Virus record (IMG/VR): IMGVR_UViG_3300031576_000002
Location: 124,001 to 188,000 of that record
Strand: one strand, 5' to 3'
Source of the DNA: a virus
DNA length: 64,000 nucleotides
The notes beneath the pieces were generated by a model. That model was given only the letters and a program-made list of their open reading frames with translations. It was not told where the DNA came from and did no database searches. A program made the translations under genes and the position numbers. This document shows positions 48,563 to 56,785 of this stretch, one piece after another (the first letter of the stretch is position 1; each line of letters opens with the position of its first letter).

Positions 48563-48748
48563 CTACTTCGGGCGAGCGTGCGCCAAACCAGAAGATACAT
48601 CCGCCGCTCTATGGCGTTCGTGCTCTGACATTCGATTCCAAAGTTTATCCATCTGGCCCAGTATTGCATCCACGGCTTCGGACTCGTCCTCATCTATCGG
48701 CACCAACTCGTGCAGCAGCTTGATGTATTCTTCGTAGTCAGCGTTCAT
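48563..48748 (-). CDS. small helical hypothetical protein
   Basis: 61 residues from ATG 48748 (or 48763). YIKLLHELVPIDEDESEAVD. The upstream D-F-G-E-L-P-D-I-R frame lacks a start and may also belong to it. Unrecognised. Confidence 0.5.
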   Translation of the reverse strand: MNADYEEYIKLLHELVPIDEDESEAVDAILGQMDKLWNRMSEHERHRAADVSSGLAHARPK

Positions 48749-48838
48749 GTCTTCCCGGCGCAACTCGGGCTCCGCTCGAATATCGGGCAGCTCGCCAAAG
48801 TCCTTTTGGGTAGAGCTGCCCGAATAGGAGGGTTCTCT

Positions 48839-49057
48839 TCATCTCGTAACTCGATCGGGGAGTTGGCAACGCACCAACTCGGCTGCGTCGTGCGCCCGCA
48901 CCCGGGACTCACCCTTGAACCAGACGCAGTCAGGATCATACAACTGATCCTCCAGTTGGTTTTCTGCCTTCCTCCAGACTTGCTCTTCGTCCTCTCCCCA
49001 CCACAGTTGCAACTCAGTGATTCCTAGTCCACCAGTTCCTCGTGCCACAACCCACAT
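48839..49057 (-). CDS. hypothetical protein
   Basis: 72 residues from ATG 49057. WVVARGTGGLGITELQLWWG. Ends with a Asp/Arg-rich helix. Unrecognised. Confidence 0.5.
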   Translation of the reverse strand: MWVVARGTGGLGITELQLWWGEDEEQVWRKAENQLEDQLYDPDCVWFKGESRVRAHDAAELVRCQLPDRVTR

Positions 49058-49065
49058 GTCGCCCC

Positions 49066-49359
49066 CTATTTCTTCTTCGCCGCCTTCGGCTTCGCTGCCT
49101 TGACGAGCGCACGGCACAGCGCCTCATTCAGCGTCTTGCCCTGGACCCAATCCGTAAGTGCGTCGTGGGAATGGCAGGATCCAACCTTCCACTCATCGCG
49201 CAGGTGCGAAATATGGAGGTCGCCATCGGGCAAGCGGTAGACGAGTTCTTCGATCAGGTCAGGAATCGTACTCGGATCTCTGGACGGCCAGCGTGCGCAC
49301 ATGTTTGGGTACACTTTCCAAACGTCGCGATCAAGCTTTATCGGATCTGGAATCTTCAT
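49066..49359 (-). CDS. small basic hypothetical protein
   Basis: 97 residues from ATG 49359. LRDEWKVGSCHSHDALTDWV and a Lys-Ala tail. A TATAAT box (49388-49393) lies 29 nt upstream. Unrecognised. Confidence 0.55.
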   Translation of the reverse strand: MKIPDPIKLDRDVWKVYPNMCARWPSRDPSTIPDLIEELVYRLPDGDLHISHLRDEWKVGSCHSHDALTDWVQGKTLNEALCRALVKAAKPKAAKKK

Positions 49360-49546
49360 GTGGTATGTCTTTCCTGCCCCGTAAAGGATTATACACCGAC
49401 AGACCGCCAAAGTAGCGGTCGTAGAACTCGTGGATCTTGTCGTCAGCTTCCAGCACCGGCAGCACGTCCTGGGGGTTGTAGTAGCGCGGCGCCAGGACAA
49501 GGGCTGCCGGGGCTGCGTCCGCGCTTCTATCGGCGATGAGTTTCAT
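49331..49546 (-). CDS. hypothetical protein
   Basis: 71 residues. VLEADDKIHEFYDRYFGGLS. Overlaps the next gene's start by 29 nt. Unrecognised. Confidence 0.5.
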   Translation of the reverse strand: MKLIADRSADAAPAALVLAPRYYNPQDVLPVLEADDKIHEFYDRYFGGLSVYNPLRGRKDIPHEDSRSDKA

Positions 49547-50046
49547 CGGCGTGGTCGGGTAGACTTCTTACGGTCGCGCCAACTCTGCACCCAGAACACC
49601 GATAGCTGCACCGGATTCACCAGGTAGAAAGTGAAACCATCATCGGCTGGAACATTGAGGAAATTCCAGTCCTGCTCTCGCTTGCACCACTCCCTGTATG
49701 AAACTAGGGAACCCTTGTCTACTTGAGTTTGGTAATGATAGTCGCGAAACCACCTCTGTCCTCGGAACCACTCATACCGCGCGTGATCCTGAATGAAATA
49801 GGTGCCAAGAATCTTTTTCTCGAAAAAGTAGATGATGACATCGGCCATGAGACGGTATTGATAGAGGGCTGCAAGCGCGGCTTCGTTCTTCCCGTACTCA
49901 GAGGAATCCAGCACTGCCGGCAAATACGCACTGGCTTCCGCAAGCGCCCACTCCGTATGCTGGAGCTGGAGTTTCTTGAGTTGCTTCATCAGACGCGCAG
50001 GATTCCCGTGGCTGACCCAAAAGCCTGTGGGTATCTTGGTGCTCAT
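49543..50046 (-). CDS. hypothetical protein
   Basis: 167 residues. AEASAYLPAVLDSSEYGKN, HARYEWFRGQRWFRDYHYQT, and a basic tail RKKSTRPRR. Aromatic-rich; no family recognised. Confidence 0.55.
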   Translation of the reverse strand: MSTKIPTGFWVSHGNPARLMKQLKKLQLQHTEWALAEASAYLPAVLDSSEYGKNEAALAALYQYRLMADVIIYFFEKKILGTYFIQDHARYEWFRGQRWFRDYHYQTQVDKGSLVSYREWCKREQDWNFLNVPADDGFTFYLVNPVQLSVFWVQSWRDRKKSTRPRR

Positions 50047-50267
50047 TTTTCGTCATCCTGGAAGATCAACCACAGGATCTCGCGTGCCGCGGCGTTCCGA
50101 ACCGAGATGTCGGTCAAGCCGTAGCGATCGTGCAGCAACATCGCGACGTTCGCGACGTAGCCCTGGAAGAACCCGGGGTCCGCTTCGAAGGCGTCGCGCA
50201 TCACTTGGCATGCTTCAGCCTCGCGCCACGCTTGCGCGGCCCATCCTCGTGCTTCCGATTCGGTCAT
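50043..50267 (-). CDS. helical hypothetical protein
   Basis: 74 residues from ATG 50267; AWREAEACQVMRDAFEADPG. ATGA-coupled to the gene that follows in the operon. Unrecognised. Confidence 0.55.
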   Translation of the reverse strand: MTESEARGWAAQAWREAEACQVMRDAFEADPGFFQGYVANVAMLLHDRYGLTDISVRNAAAREILWLIFQDDEK

Positions 50268-50748
50268 GACCTCTCCTCCACAGTTCGCACTTGAAGTATC
50301 GAGCGCATTATGCTGGGCACATTTGTGCAATCGGACAGAAAGTCTACGGTAAGCTTCCCAAGCACTTCCCCATCAGTCGGTTCCCGCCGCAACTTTTTCG
50401 CCATCTGGGTGCGAACACCTTGAACGTGAAGGCGCGCCATACCTTCCCGGAGCAAGAGTTCGCGCTGTTCTTCCGGAGTCAGTAAAAGTTGTAGAAGATC
50501 GAACGGACGAACCAAGTAGCGCCAGCTCACAAGACGGCCATGCTCAAACCGGAGGGCTACATCGAAGTAGGTTGTCTTTGCGTGGGCATCGCACCACACG
50601 GTCGCGTCCTCTTCAAACGCTTCCGTGTCGGGCAGTCGGGTCTTAACCCGCGCACGTAGCACTTGAACTGGGCCTCGACGTTATCTCGTGCCATACCGCA
50701 GGTAGGGCACTTCCACCCGTCGATGAAGGCACTGTCAAACATTCCCAT
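50264..50748 (-). pseudogene. MGMFD-type phage protein split by a frameshift
   Basis: Two frames: an N-terminal part from ATG 50748 (MGMFDSAFIDGWKCPTCG) and a C-terminal part ending at 50264 (TEAFEEDATVWCDAHAK). The MGMFD start with a zinc pair and a later C-D-x-H site is a known phage layout, so the two parts belong together; a single base change near 50680 joins them. Overlaps the Cys-rich gene at the start. Confidence 0.5.
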
Positions 50749-50905
50749 GGTTCACCTCGGCTTTCGGTTCTGGAGGAGGACATACACAGCACGAATCGTC
50801 TTGGTCCTCCGGCCGTCCATCGCGGCACTCAGGACACATCAAGCCGCACCGATACCCACCATCCCCGATCCGGTGCTGCCCTCGCCCGCAATCTTCCTGC
50901 TTCAC
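50735..50905 (-). CDS. small Cys-rich protein
   Basis: 56 residues from GTG 50905, which overlaps the Thg1 gene's stop (GTGA). CGRGQHRIGDGGYRCGLMCP, then CRDGRPEDQDDSCCVC: eight cysteines, a zinc-type layout. Too short for usual ORF calls, but coding-like and well placed. Confidence 0.65.
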   Translation of the reverse strand: MKQEDCGRGQHRIGDGGYRCGLMCPECRDGRPEDQDDSCCVCPPPEPKAEVNHGNV

Positions 50906-51726
50906 GGTGGAATAATCGGATCCGCCTCGTGAAAAATGACGTCTACACGGTTGGTAACGGAACTGAATTTGGGAAGAGTCAGAAGAACAACGTCCGATCT
51001 TTCGACTGACAGATTTGGATTCTGACGGGCGTCATGTTTGGGCGGCAGTCGATCAATTTCTTCTGGGGCAAATGGGCGATTGACGGTCCGCCGTTGGTAG
51101 AAACTACCGCGTTTGAGAGGCGCTGCCAGATCATTCCAATTGTAACCCTTCTGGAACAGCATTTCTTGCATGTCTGACTGCTTCTTACCGTGCAGCTCTT
51201 TGTGAGAAAAATGAGCACGAGCCAGCATCTGGACGCTGTTTTTGGCAGCGTCTTGCTCTCGCCACAATACCGCGTTCGCGGCCTCCCACAACGTAGGCAC
51301 TGTGTAAGCTCGGCAATCAAACGAAACTCTCGCCCATTCTTCATCGTGACGTCTAATAAATAGCGGCCCCTGGAGGACAAAGGCGGTGGTTGCCATTGAA
51401 GCGATGACCGATACCAATTTCTGGATTCGGCCGTTGAAGAAAATCTCACTCGCGTAGGAGTCGGAGTACAGCACCAAGGTGATTTCGTCGGACTGGCAGT
51501 ATCCGATTCGAGCGTTGGTTTGTTCGACGAGATGACGAGTGACCGCCCTCATCAAGTTGACAAATCCGACGTCAAAGGGACGCTCTAGGCCAACGGTGAA
51601 AGTATGAAAAGAACGGCCGTCGATACGAACAATAACAGGCAGCAAAGGCATAAACTTCTCACCTGCATGGATACTTTCCAGCATTTTCATCCGGTCGCCC
51701 AAATCATCGGGGCCTGGATAACCCAT
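50902..51726 (-). CDS. Thg1-like 3'-5' polymerase (tRNA-His guanylyltransferase family)
   Basis: 274 residues from ATG 51726. PVIVRIDGRSFHTFTVGLE carries the first metal-binding Asp and the FHxF motif; GYCQSDEITLVLYSDS carries the other. These are the Thg1 signatures. Enzymes of this family add nucleotides to the 5' end of tRNA; the phage/archaeal type can repair truncated tRNAs. Sits beside small zinc proteins. Likely acts with host or phage tRNA. Confidence 0.85.
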   Translation of the reverse strand: MGYPGPDDLGDRMKMLESIHAGEKFMPLLPVIVRIDGRSFHTFTVGLERPFDVGFVNLMRAVTRHLVEQTNARIGYCQSDEITLVLYSDSYASEIFFNGRIQKLVSVIASMATTAFVLQGPLFIRRHDEEWARVSFDCRAYTVPTLWEAANAVLWREQDAAKNSVQMLARAHFSHKELHGKKQSDMQEMLFQKGYNWNDLAAPLKRGSFYQRRTVNRPFAPEEIDRLPPKHDARQNPNLSVERSDVVLLTLPKFSSVTNRVDVIFHEADPIIPP

Positions 51727-51754
51727 GTTTCTCACGGAGTCTCTCCCTCCTGCT

Positions 51755-52120
51755 TCACTTGAACACCAGGACAGCCTTCTGGTCACCCGGGATCTTATCG
51801 AGCACGTCCTGCATCTTGATGTTGCGCCCGCTCAGGATCTCGGCCACCAGCGGGTGGGGATCCTTCCCGAAAGACCCCAACTCGTGCGTCCAGACGGACC
51901 GTCCAACCAGCGCTTCTAAGCGCTCGTGCACCAGCTCAAACGGAACCGTCAGGGGGGTCATGAACAAGAGGCTCAGCTCTTCGGCCCGCTCTTCACGAGG
52001 CGCCGCCCGGACCGACTCCATCGTGCTGCGCAGCCGCGCTCGGCAAGCCTCGCACCACTCCTTCGCCCCTACCTTCTGGTTGCAAATCCCACAGGTTCTC
52101 GTGCCCAGTTCGGCGCTCAT
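51755..52120 (-). CDS. zinc-finger hypothetical protein
   Basis: 121 residues. TCGICNQKVGAKEWCEACRA is a zinc ribbon; a long helical middle (ERAEELSLLFMTPLTV); ends with KIPGDQKAVLVFK. Overlaps the next start by ATGA. Unrecognised. Confidence 0.6.
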   Translation of the reverse strand: MSAELGTRTCGICNQKVGAKEWCEACRARLRSTMESVRAAPREERAEELSLLFMTPLTVPFELVHERLEALVGRSVWTHELGSFGKDPHPLVAEILSGRNIKMQDVLDKIPGDQKAVLVFK

Positions 52121-52509
52121 GTCAGCGCTCCATTCCGTTTTGTTAGTTTCGTTACAGCGTCAAGGACTCGAAGCAAGAAATCATTTCTCTGTTTATACTC
52201 CGGAAATAGACGATCCCACACTTTGCACTCTTTCGACGTTCGGTCTGCCTCTGCATGACAGTCCGTAAAATCCAATTCTTCCACATGACGGAGCAGACTT
52301 GCGTCTTTTTCTACGCAAGACAGACAGTGTTCAACTACCGTAGCAACGTAGTCGTCTCTCTTCCTTGTTCTTGGCCAGTAGAATTTAGTCTCTCCGGCGC
52401 TATCAACGAGGAAGAACGAAAATGATCTCAAAGTGACGAACACTGGACTGCCAACTTCTATCGCGGCGCCACATCCCGAGCAGAAATGTTTCTTGCCAGA
52501 TGGATCCAT
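52117..52509 (-). CDS. zinc-finger hypothetical protein
   Basis: 130 residues from ATG 52509. KHFCSGCGAAIEVG, HCLSCVEKD and DFTDCHAEADR. Two zinc sites and a helical end. Unrecognised. Confidence 0.6.
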   Translation of the reverse strand: MDPSGKKHFCSGCGAAIEVGSPVFVTLRSFSFFLVDSAGETKFYWPRTRKRDDYVATVVEHCLSCVEKDASLLRHVEELDFTDCHAEADRTSKECKVWDRLFPEYKQRNDFLLRVLDAVTKLTKRNGALT

Positions 52510-52510
52510 G

Positions 52511-52723
52511 TCAGTTCTCCAACGGGTTCGGCTCGACAATCTTGGTTCGGAAGGGCCACCAGCAGGGCGCCACCCACACGACTCCGGTTGGCCCCGCGGC
52601 CCGCTCGATTCTCTTGCCATCGGGCAGGTAGGCAACGCCTGGCCCTCGTAGAAACTCTACCAGGTGCCACCCCAGCCAAATCTTCAGGCGAGGGAACCGG
52701 CCGAGGCTGGAATGTTGGTACAT
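52511..52723 (-). CDS. small hypothetical protein
   Basis: 70 residues from ATG 52723. SSLGRFPRLKIWLGWHLVEF and PVGVAYLPDGKRI-like strand segments. Unrecognised; the farther in-frame ATG at 52747 is less likely. Confidence 0.5.
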   Translation of the reverse strand: MYQHSSLGRFPRLKIWLGWHLVEFLRGPGVAYLPDGKRIERAAGPTGVVWVAPCWWPFRTKIVEPNPLEN

Positions 52724-52736
52724 GCCCGGTGCCCCC

Positions 52737-52988
52737 TCACCAGTCACAGGGCGTGACCTTCCCGCTCTTGATGTGCTTCTCTGCCCGAAGTATCACTTCA
52801 CGCAGCATCTTTGCACGCGCGGCTAGGTCGTCCAGCGCATCCTTCCTCGTGTCGCCCTCGCCTTCGATCAACGCCATCCCTACGGGATTCATGATGGCGG
52901 CTCGCCACCACGTCTGCCTTCGCCCTACGACTACTTCCCCGAGGGTCTTGTCTAAAAAATCAATGAACACGCTACTTGGCTTCTTCAT
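52737..52988 (-). CDS. small dsRBD-like paralogous protein B
   Basis: 83 residues. WWRAAIMNPVGMALIEGEGD, TRKDALDDLAARAKML: same three-strand/one-helix layout with the G-x-T/x-R-x-D-A-L motif as 38606 and 60567. Function unknown. Confidence 0.6.
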   Translation of the reverse strand: MKKPSSVFIDFLDKTLGEVVVGRRQTWWRAAIMNPVGMALIEGEGDTRKDALDDLAARAKMLREVILRAEKHIKSGKVTPCDW

Positions 52989-53650
52989 GGCTCGTCCTCT
53001 CGCTCAGTCAGCTCGAACCGAATCGAGTCGCCCAGCACGATAACTTGACCGCAGCCCTCGACAGGACACACGCCCCCAACACCCGGATCCTTGAACGCTT
53101 CCGACTTGCTCTGCTCTCTGTGAGCCGGGCAGTAGTTCTCGTACTTCGCCACCACGTAGCTCCAACCCTTCGTCTTGCCTGCGGACTCGGGTAGCGTGCC
53201 GGTGAGGCCCAAGAGGATGCCGACGAGCCCTTCATGCCCGGGTGGTCGCCGTTCATGCGTCAGGCCGGTCTTGAGATCGTGGTAAGGAGCGAGTCGGCAA
53301 TCCTGCACCTGAATGGCCGGATCCATCAGCAATGTTTCGTTGCACCAAACTCGCTGCTGGATCAGACTCGCTATTGCGTCGCGGTCCGTTTTGGTTGCCC
53401 GGTTCATCACCTCGATGATGCGGCGGGCGATCAGGCGGTTGACGGAGTCGGGTGTAGGGGAGTCGCGCGTCATGCCTTCTACGCAACCACGATACCCTCC
53501 TCCACACTCGTGAACTACTATGGCGCAACCATCTGCAATCTTGCGCTGCTCCTCATCACAGGCATGGCAATCGGCTATCAAACCGGAAAGAGACTCACGT
53601 TTTACCGCCACGAACTCGTGGTTCAACTGGTCCATCAGTGGGTCAGCCAT
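52985..53650 (-). CDS. hypothetical protein with cysteine pairs
   Basis: 221 residues from ATG 53650. DCHACDEEQRKIADG, VVHECGGGYRGCVEG, YENYCPAHREQS, VCPVEGCGQ: three zinc-type pairs. Helices between. Unrecognised; ATGA at the downstream end. Confidence 0.6.
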   Translation of the reverse strand: MADPLMDQLNHEFVAVKRESLSGLIADCHACDEEQRKIADGCAIVVHECGGGYRGCVEGMTRDSPTPDSVNRLIARRIIEVMNRATKTDRDAIASLIQQRVWCNETLLMDPAIQVQDCRLAPYHDLKTGLTHERRPPGHEGLVGILLGLTGTLPESAGKTKGWSYVVAKYENYCPAHREQSKSEAFKDPGVGGVCPVEGCGQVIVLGDSIRFELTEREDEP

Positions 53651-54050
53651 TGGGCGTTCCTTTCCCGGCCAAGATGCCATACGCAAGACACCCAAACCGC
53701 ATATCGTCATCGGTCTCGCCCGGCACGAACCTCTTGCGGCAAAGGTTGATGTCTACTATCTCAAAGCCTGCGGGAATTGCGTGGTACCATTCGCCTGGAA
53801 ACAGCAGCAACACACCGCCACTAGCGTCCAGTTCATCCCAAGGGCGCAGCCCCATCTCGCACAACGCAAGATATGACATGGTGCGGAGCGACTCCCAGTC
53901 GCAGGGAGCGCACGCTGGGATCGGAGCACCGGCCTCGCGCTCAAACTGCGGCGTCACGATGTTGACTGGATCGTCAGGGCCAGCGCCAATAGCACGCCGA
54001 AGCCGGGCGGCCAACTTGGACTCCCGTCCACTCTGTAGTAGATCAGCCAT
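53643..54050 (-). CDS. hypothetical protein
   Basis: 135 residues from ATG 54050. LAARLRRAIGAGPDDPVNIV, GGVLLLFPGEWYHAIPAGFE, FGCLAYGIL. Looks globular. No family. Confidence 0.6.
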   Translation of the reverse strand: MADLLQSGRESKLAARLRRAIGAGPDDPVNIVTPQFEREAGAPIPACAPCDWESLRTMSYLALCEMGLRPWDELDASGGVLLLFPGEWYHAIPAGFEIVDINLCRKRFVPGETDDDMRFGCLAYGILAGKGTPNG

Positions 54051-54435
54051 GATTCTCACAGTTTTCCTTTCGCCGGCCGCAGCAGAAGCAAACACCTATC
54101 AAGGACAAATTCTCTTCATCCTCTGCCAACCTCTTAGCAAAGGCTGCGTCTTCTTCCGGGGTGTAGCTTTCTGGACTCGGGTTCCAGATACTAAGTTCAT
54201 TGTGAAACTTGCCGACATCAAACGCGCTCCACCCGGAAGGAATCTCTTTTCCCGTCTTAGTCCAGTTTCTTCTAGCGTCAGATTTGCTCTTGAAGGCCAT
54301 CAGCATAACCAGCAAGTCGTACATATCAGTAGTTGGCTCCACCGTAATTACTTCTTCTTCGTCGGGAAAAATCAGCTTTTTATCCCCTTCTTTGAGATTT
54401 CCAAGTACCATCACGTTCAACACACGCTTTTTCAT
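54043..54435 (-). CDS. hypothetical protein
   Basis: 130 residues from ATG 54435. LNVMVLGNLKEGDKKLIFPD and VCFCCGRRKENCENHG (zinc-type tail). Unrecognised. Confidence 0.6.
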   Translation of the reverse strand: MKKRVLNVMVLGNLKEGDKKLIFPDEEEVITVEPTTDMYDLLVMLMAFKSKSDARRNWTKTGKEIPSGWSAFDVGKFHNELSIWNPSPESYTPEEDAAFAKRLAEDEENLSLIGVCFCCGRRKENCENHG

Positions 54436-54752
54436 TTCGGCATTTCGGCTGGCAGTACGGGCCGTGGGAAGCACGACAGCGTGATACCCGACGAATCGCT
54501 AACGAAGAAACATACTTCTGCGTCCGACCAACATCTCGTAATCACTGCTCCAAATCTTCCACCCTGTTGCACCCATTCGTCGCACTGTCTACCCCCCGCG
54601 ACCTCGGGCTGGGGCGCTGGCGCAGCAGGGGGCTGATTCAACTTGCTCGTGTCCAGGGTTGAACGTGGCGCGACGACGGCCTGGACCAGCATGCCACCAC
54701 CCGCGGCGAACAAGGTTAACCCAAAAACTAAGAAATACTCGGTGCGTTTCAT
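54432..54752 (-). CDS. small membrane-anchored Cys protein B
   Basis: 106 residues. Signal anchor YFLVFGLTLFAAGGGMLVQA, proline-rich linker, then CWSDAEVCFFVSDSSG and LSCFPRP. The Cys/VCFFV/SC pattern matches 41373-41633. Periplasmic or outside-facing by prediction. Confidence 0.6.
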   Translation of the reverse strand: MKRTEYFLVFGLTLFAAGGGMLVQAVVAPRSTLDTSKLNQPPAAPAPQPEVAGGRQCDEWVQQGGRFGAVITRCWSDAEVCFFVSDSSGITLSCFPRPVLPAEMPK

Positions 54753-54994
54753 TTTGCCCTCCGCTTCCTCAGTTCTGCCGCACGATCGGCTGCCTTCGTA
54801 AGCCGTGCGCTGGCCCGCGTGAATTGATGAGCCCGGTAACGCAGGGATACTTCCAGCTTGCGCAGAGCCGCGACTTCAGTGTCGGCGTATTCAACCGCTG
54901 TCTCCGGTCTGTTTGAGTGTGTTCTCGCAGTAGCCGCCCAATCAAGTTTCGACCAGCCAGGTATACGATTATAATTCTTTGTCCAAACTTTCAT
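54749..54994 (-). CDS. basic helical hypothetical protein
   Basis: 81 residues. LRKLEVSLRYRAHQFTRASA and a basic tail. No family. ATGA coupling with neighbours. Confidence 0.55.
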   Translation of the reverse strand: MKVWTKNYNRIPGWSKLDWAATARTHSNRPETAVEYADTEVAALRKLEVSLRYRAHQFTRASARLTKAADRAAELRKRRAK

Positions 54995-55212
54995 GTGCGC
55001 CGCTTTCTCGGTTGAAAGTCTTGCCAGTACTCCGACCGTATCCCGGGCTTCACTCCGCTCAGAGCCAGCAGAGCGTCCTGGAGTCCAGCCGCGTACCCAC
55101 CCTCAAACCCTTCACGTGCGAACCCGCGGGGATAAATCAAATATGCATTGCGGGAGGCCGCGATTGACTCGTCTACACGCTTGATCGCTTTCAGGATGTT
55201 GCGCTTAGACAT
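54991..55212 (-). CDS. small hypothetical protein
   Basis: 73 residues. GFAREGFEGGYAAGLQDALL, basic tail RKRRT. Ends where the next gene's frame begins. Unrecognised. Confidence 0.55.
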   Translation of the reverse strand: MSKRNILKAIKRVDESIAASRNAYLIYPRGFAREGFEGGYAAGLQDALLALSGVKPGIRSEYWQDFQPRKRRT

Positions 55213-55769
55213 CGGTCTTTAGCTCCAGTGGCCGTGCGCCAATGCGCTCAACCCGCGTGATGGCCGCCACGTCCCAGATGCAACCCGAGGCGCAATCCCA
55301 GCCGTAGTACCACAGCATTCCAGGGTGCAGCCGCAGACCCCACTGGTACGGCGCGATTTCGATCCCGGCATACCGCTCGGCTACCGCGTGCCAGTCCGGC
55401 GGATCCGAATAATACGGCCGGGCCTGGGGAACAAACTCGTGGTGGAATGCGAGCAAACTCCTCCTCGCTGCGGATCACCAAGATCCGGTCCAGCGCGACC
55501 TCGAAGCGGTACCAGTGGGGGCGGAGGCCAGAGAGGAAACTCTCGGCCTGGCACCACTCTATCCATGAGTTACCGACGCCGTACCAGACACCTGGCGGCT
55601 TTCCATTTGGCCGCGCCTTGAACTCCGCGAGAGACTGGAGCACCAGCGCGTCCTCATCGGAGCTATGGATCCTGTCGTCTGGCCCCACGGCTTCCGGCAC
55701 CATGCAGAAGCGGTTCTCTCCCTGCGCGGAAGGACACGCGACGTAGGCCACAGGGTTAACCTCCGGCTG
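55205..55769 (-). pseudogene. conserved phage protein split by a frameshift
   Basis: N-terminal frame from ATG 55769 reads VWYGVGNSWIEWCQAESF, HWYRFEVALDRILVIRSEEE; then the frame must shift by one base near 55455 to reach LAFHHEFVPQARPY, GIEIAPYQWGLRLHPG and YYGWDCASGCIWD. Those motifs occur together in bacterial and phage proteins, so this is one gene. Removing one T in a TTT run joins the frames. Family: conserved, unknown function. Confidence 0.6.
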
Positions 55770-55941
55770 CATCAACGTCCTCACACACGGTCGAGTTCCC
55801 CTCGGTGCAGCACTCGGAAGCCCAAGTAGTTCCATCCACACGCTCCCCTGAGTAGATAATACACCGCGCAGGATCAGATTCTACGCCGCAGCCAAGCAGG
55901 AGCACTACCACCGCCCAGCAAATAACATCAATCACATTCAT
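55756..55941 (-). CDS. small lipoprotein
   Basis: 61 residues from ATG 55941. VICWAVVVLLLGCGVESDPA is a lipobox signal; the mature part has DGTTWASECCTEGNSTVC. Its tail pattern (DG...W...CC...C) resembles the lipoprotein part of 34322-34885. Outer-membrane or virion lipoprotein by prediction. Confidence 0.6.
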   Translation of the reverse strand: MNVIDVICWAVVVLLLGCGVESDPARCIIYSGERVDGTTWASECCTEGNSTVCEDVDAAGG

Positions 55942-56170
55942 ACCACATCTCCCCTCGGCGCCGCTCGACAAGAACTCCACCTTCGTCGAACAGTCCGAGA
56001 TCAAGATTCGTCGTGCGGCATAGGTGACGGTATGCCAACCACGCCTGTTTGAGATCATCTGCAAGAACAAGATCGACGGGGAACTCGGCCAGCGGAGAGT
56101 TCCAAGCGATACGGATGGGATAAATCAAACTGTTTACCGGGTAGTGCCCCTTGGGCCTGATAGCGAACAT
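55928..56170 (-). CDS. hypothetical protein
   Basis: 80 residues from ATG 56170. ADDLKQAWLAYRHLCRTTNL and VLVERRRGEMWYECD. Start overlaps the stop of a 30-residue frame. Unrecognised. Confidence 0.55.
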   Translation of the reverse strand: MFAIRPKGHYPVNSLIYPIRIAWNSPLAEFPVDLVLADDLKQAWLAYRHLCRTTNLDLGLFDEGGVLVERRRGEMWYECD

Positions 56171-56262
56171 CACTTCCTCGGCAGTACCAGCTTACGGATT
56201 TTGGGGCGTATCTGCTGACGTATCTTCCAAAGATCAAAGGATCCTTGCGCGTTTAGCCACAC
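56170..56262 (-). CDS. possible 30-residue protein
   Basis: From GTG 56262: VWLNAQGSFDLWKIRQQIRP, ending RKLVLPRK; its stop overlaps the next start (TGATG). Coding-like but unconfirmed. Confidence 0.35.
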   Translation of the reverse strand: MWLNAQGSFDLWKIRQQIRPKIRKLVLPRK

Positions 56263-56282
56263 ATCAGGCGACGTGCGGAAGG

Positions 56283-56534
56283 CTACCCCCAGCCGAGATG
56301 GTCGCGGATCTTGGCCTGCATCTGGGCGAGGTCGCGTTCAGTTGGAACGCTATCCTCAGAACTCTTGGCCGGTTCTACTCCATGTGCCCCGTACTTCTCC
56401 TTCCAGCACTCCAAGCAGAGCCCGTCGAATTCAACGTGGAACCGCTCATACTCTCCGGAAGAAAAACCACAGGCATGGCAGGTAACCCGGCGGGCACGAG
56501 GCTGACTACTGGAGGACTCTTTCAAATCGCTCAT
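56283..56534 (-). CDS. zinc-type hypothetical protein
   Basis: 83 residues from ATG 56534. TCHACGFSSGE, GLCLECWKEKYG. Helical end. Unrecognised; ATGA with the next gene. Confidence 0.6.
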   Translation of the reverse strand: MSDLKESSSSQPRARRVTCHACGFSSGEYERFHVEFDGLCLECWKEKYGAHGVEPAKSSEDSVPTERDLAQMQAKIRDHLGWG

Positions 56535-56785
56535 GGCTCCCTCGGATACAACCGTGCTAACTCTTTCACTGCCCACCGAATTCGACCTACATCGTACAAA
56601 GTCAGAGGCTCTCCGGTTAACGCCAGGCCCGTCGTATACGTTTTGTACGGAGCGATCAGAGTCACCAACTGCTTCAGTTCTTCCGGCACTCCAGCGGCCT
56701 CAATCGCTTCAGCAATAGACATAGACGGATGCTCACGGCTAACCCAATTTGTACCCGCAAGAAGTAGTTTTTCGTGCCTAGTCAT
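56531..56785 (-). CDS. helical hypothetical protein
   Basis: 84 residues. SIAEAIEAAGVPEELKQLVT and RIRWAVKELARLYPREP. Overlaps the upstream gene by 8 nt. Unrecognised. Confidence 0.55.
   Translation of the reverse strand: MTRHEKLLLAGTNWVSREHPSMSIAEAIEAAGVPEELKQLVTLIAPYKTYTTGLALTGEPLTLYDVGRIRWAVKELARLYPREP

Noticed and set aside
53638-54636. Plus-strand open frame of about 332 codons
   Set aside because: Covers three well-spaced minus-strand genes; composition looks like antisense.
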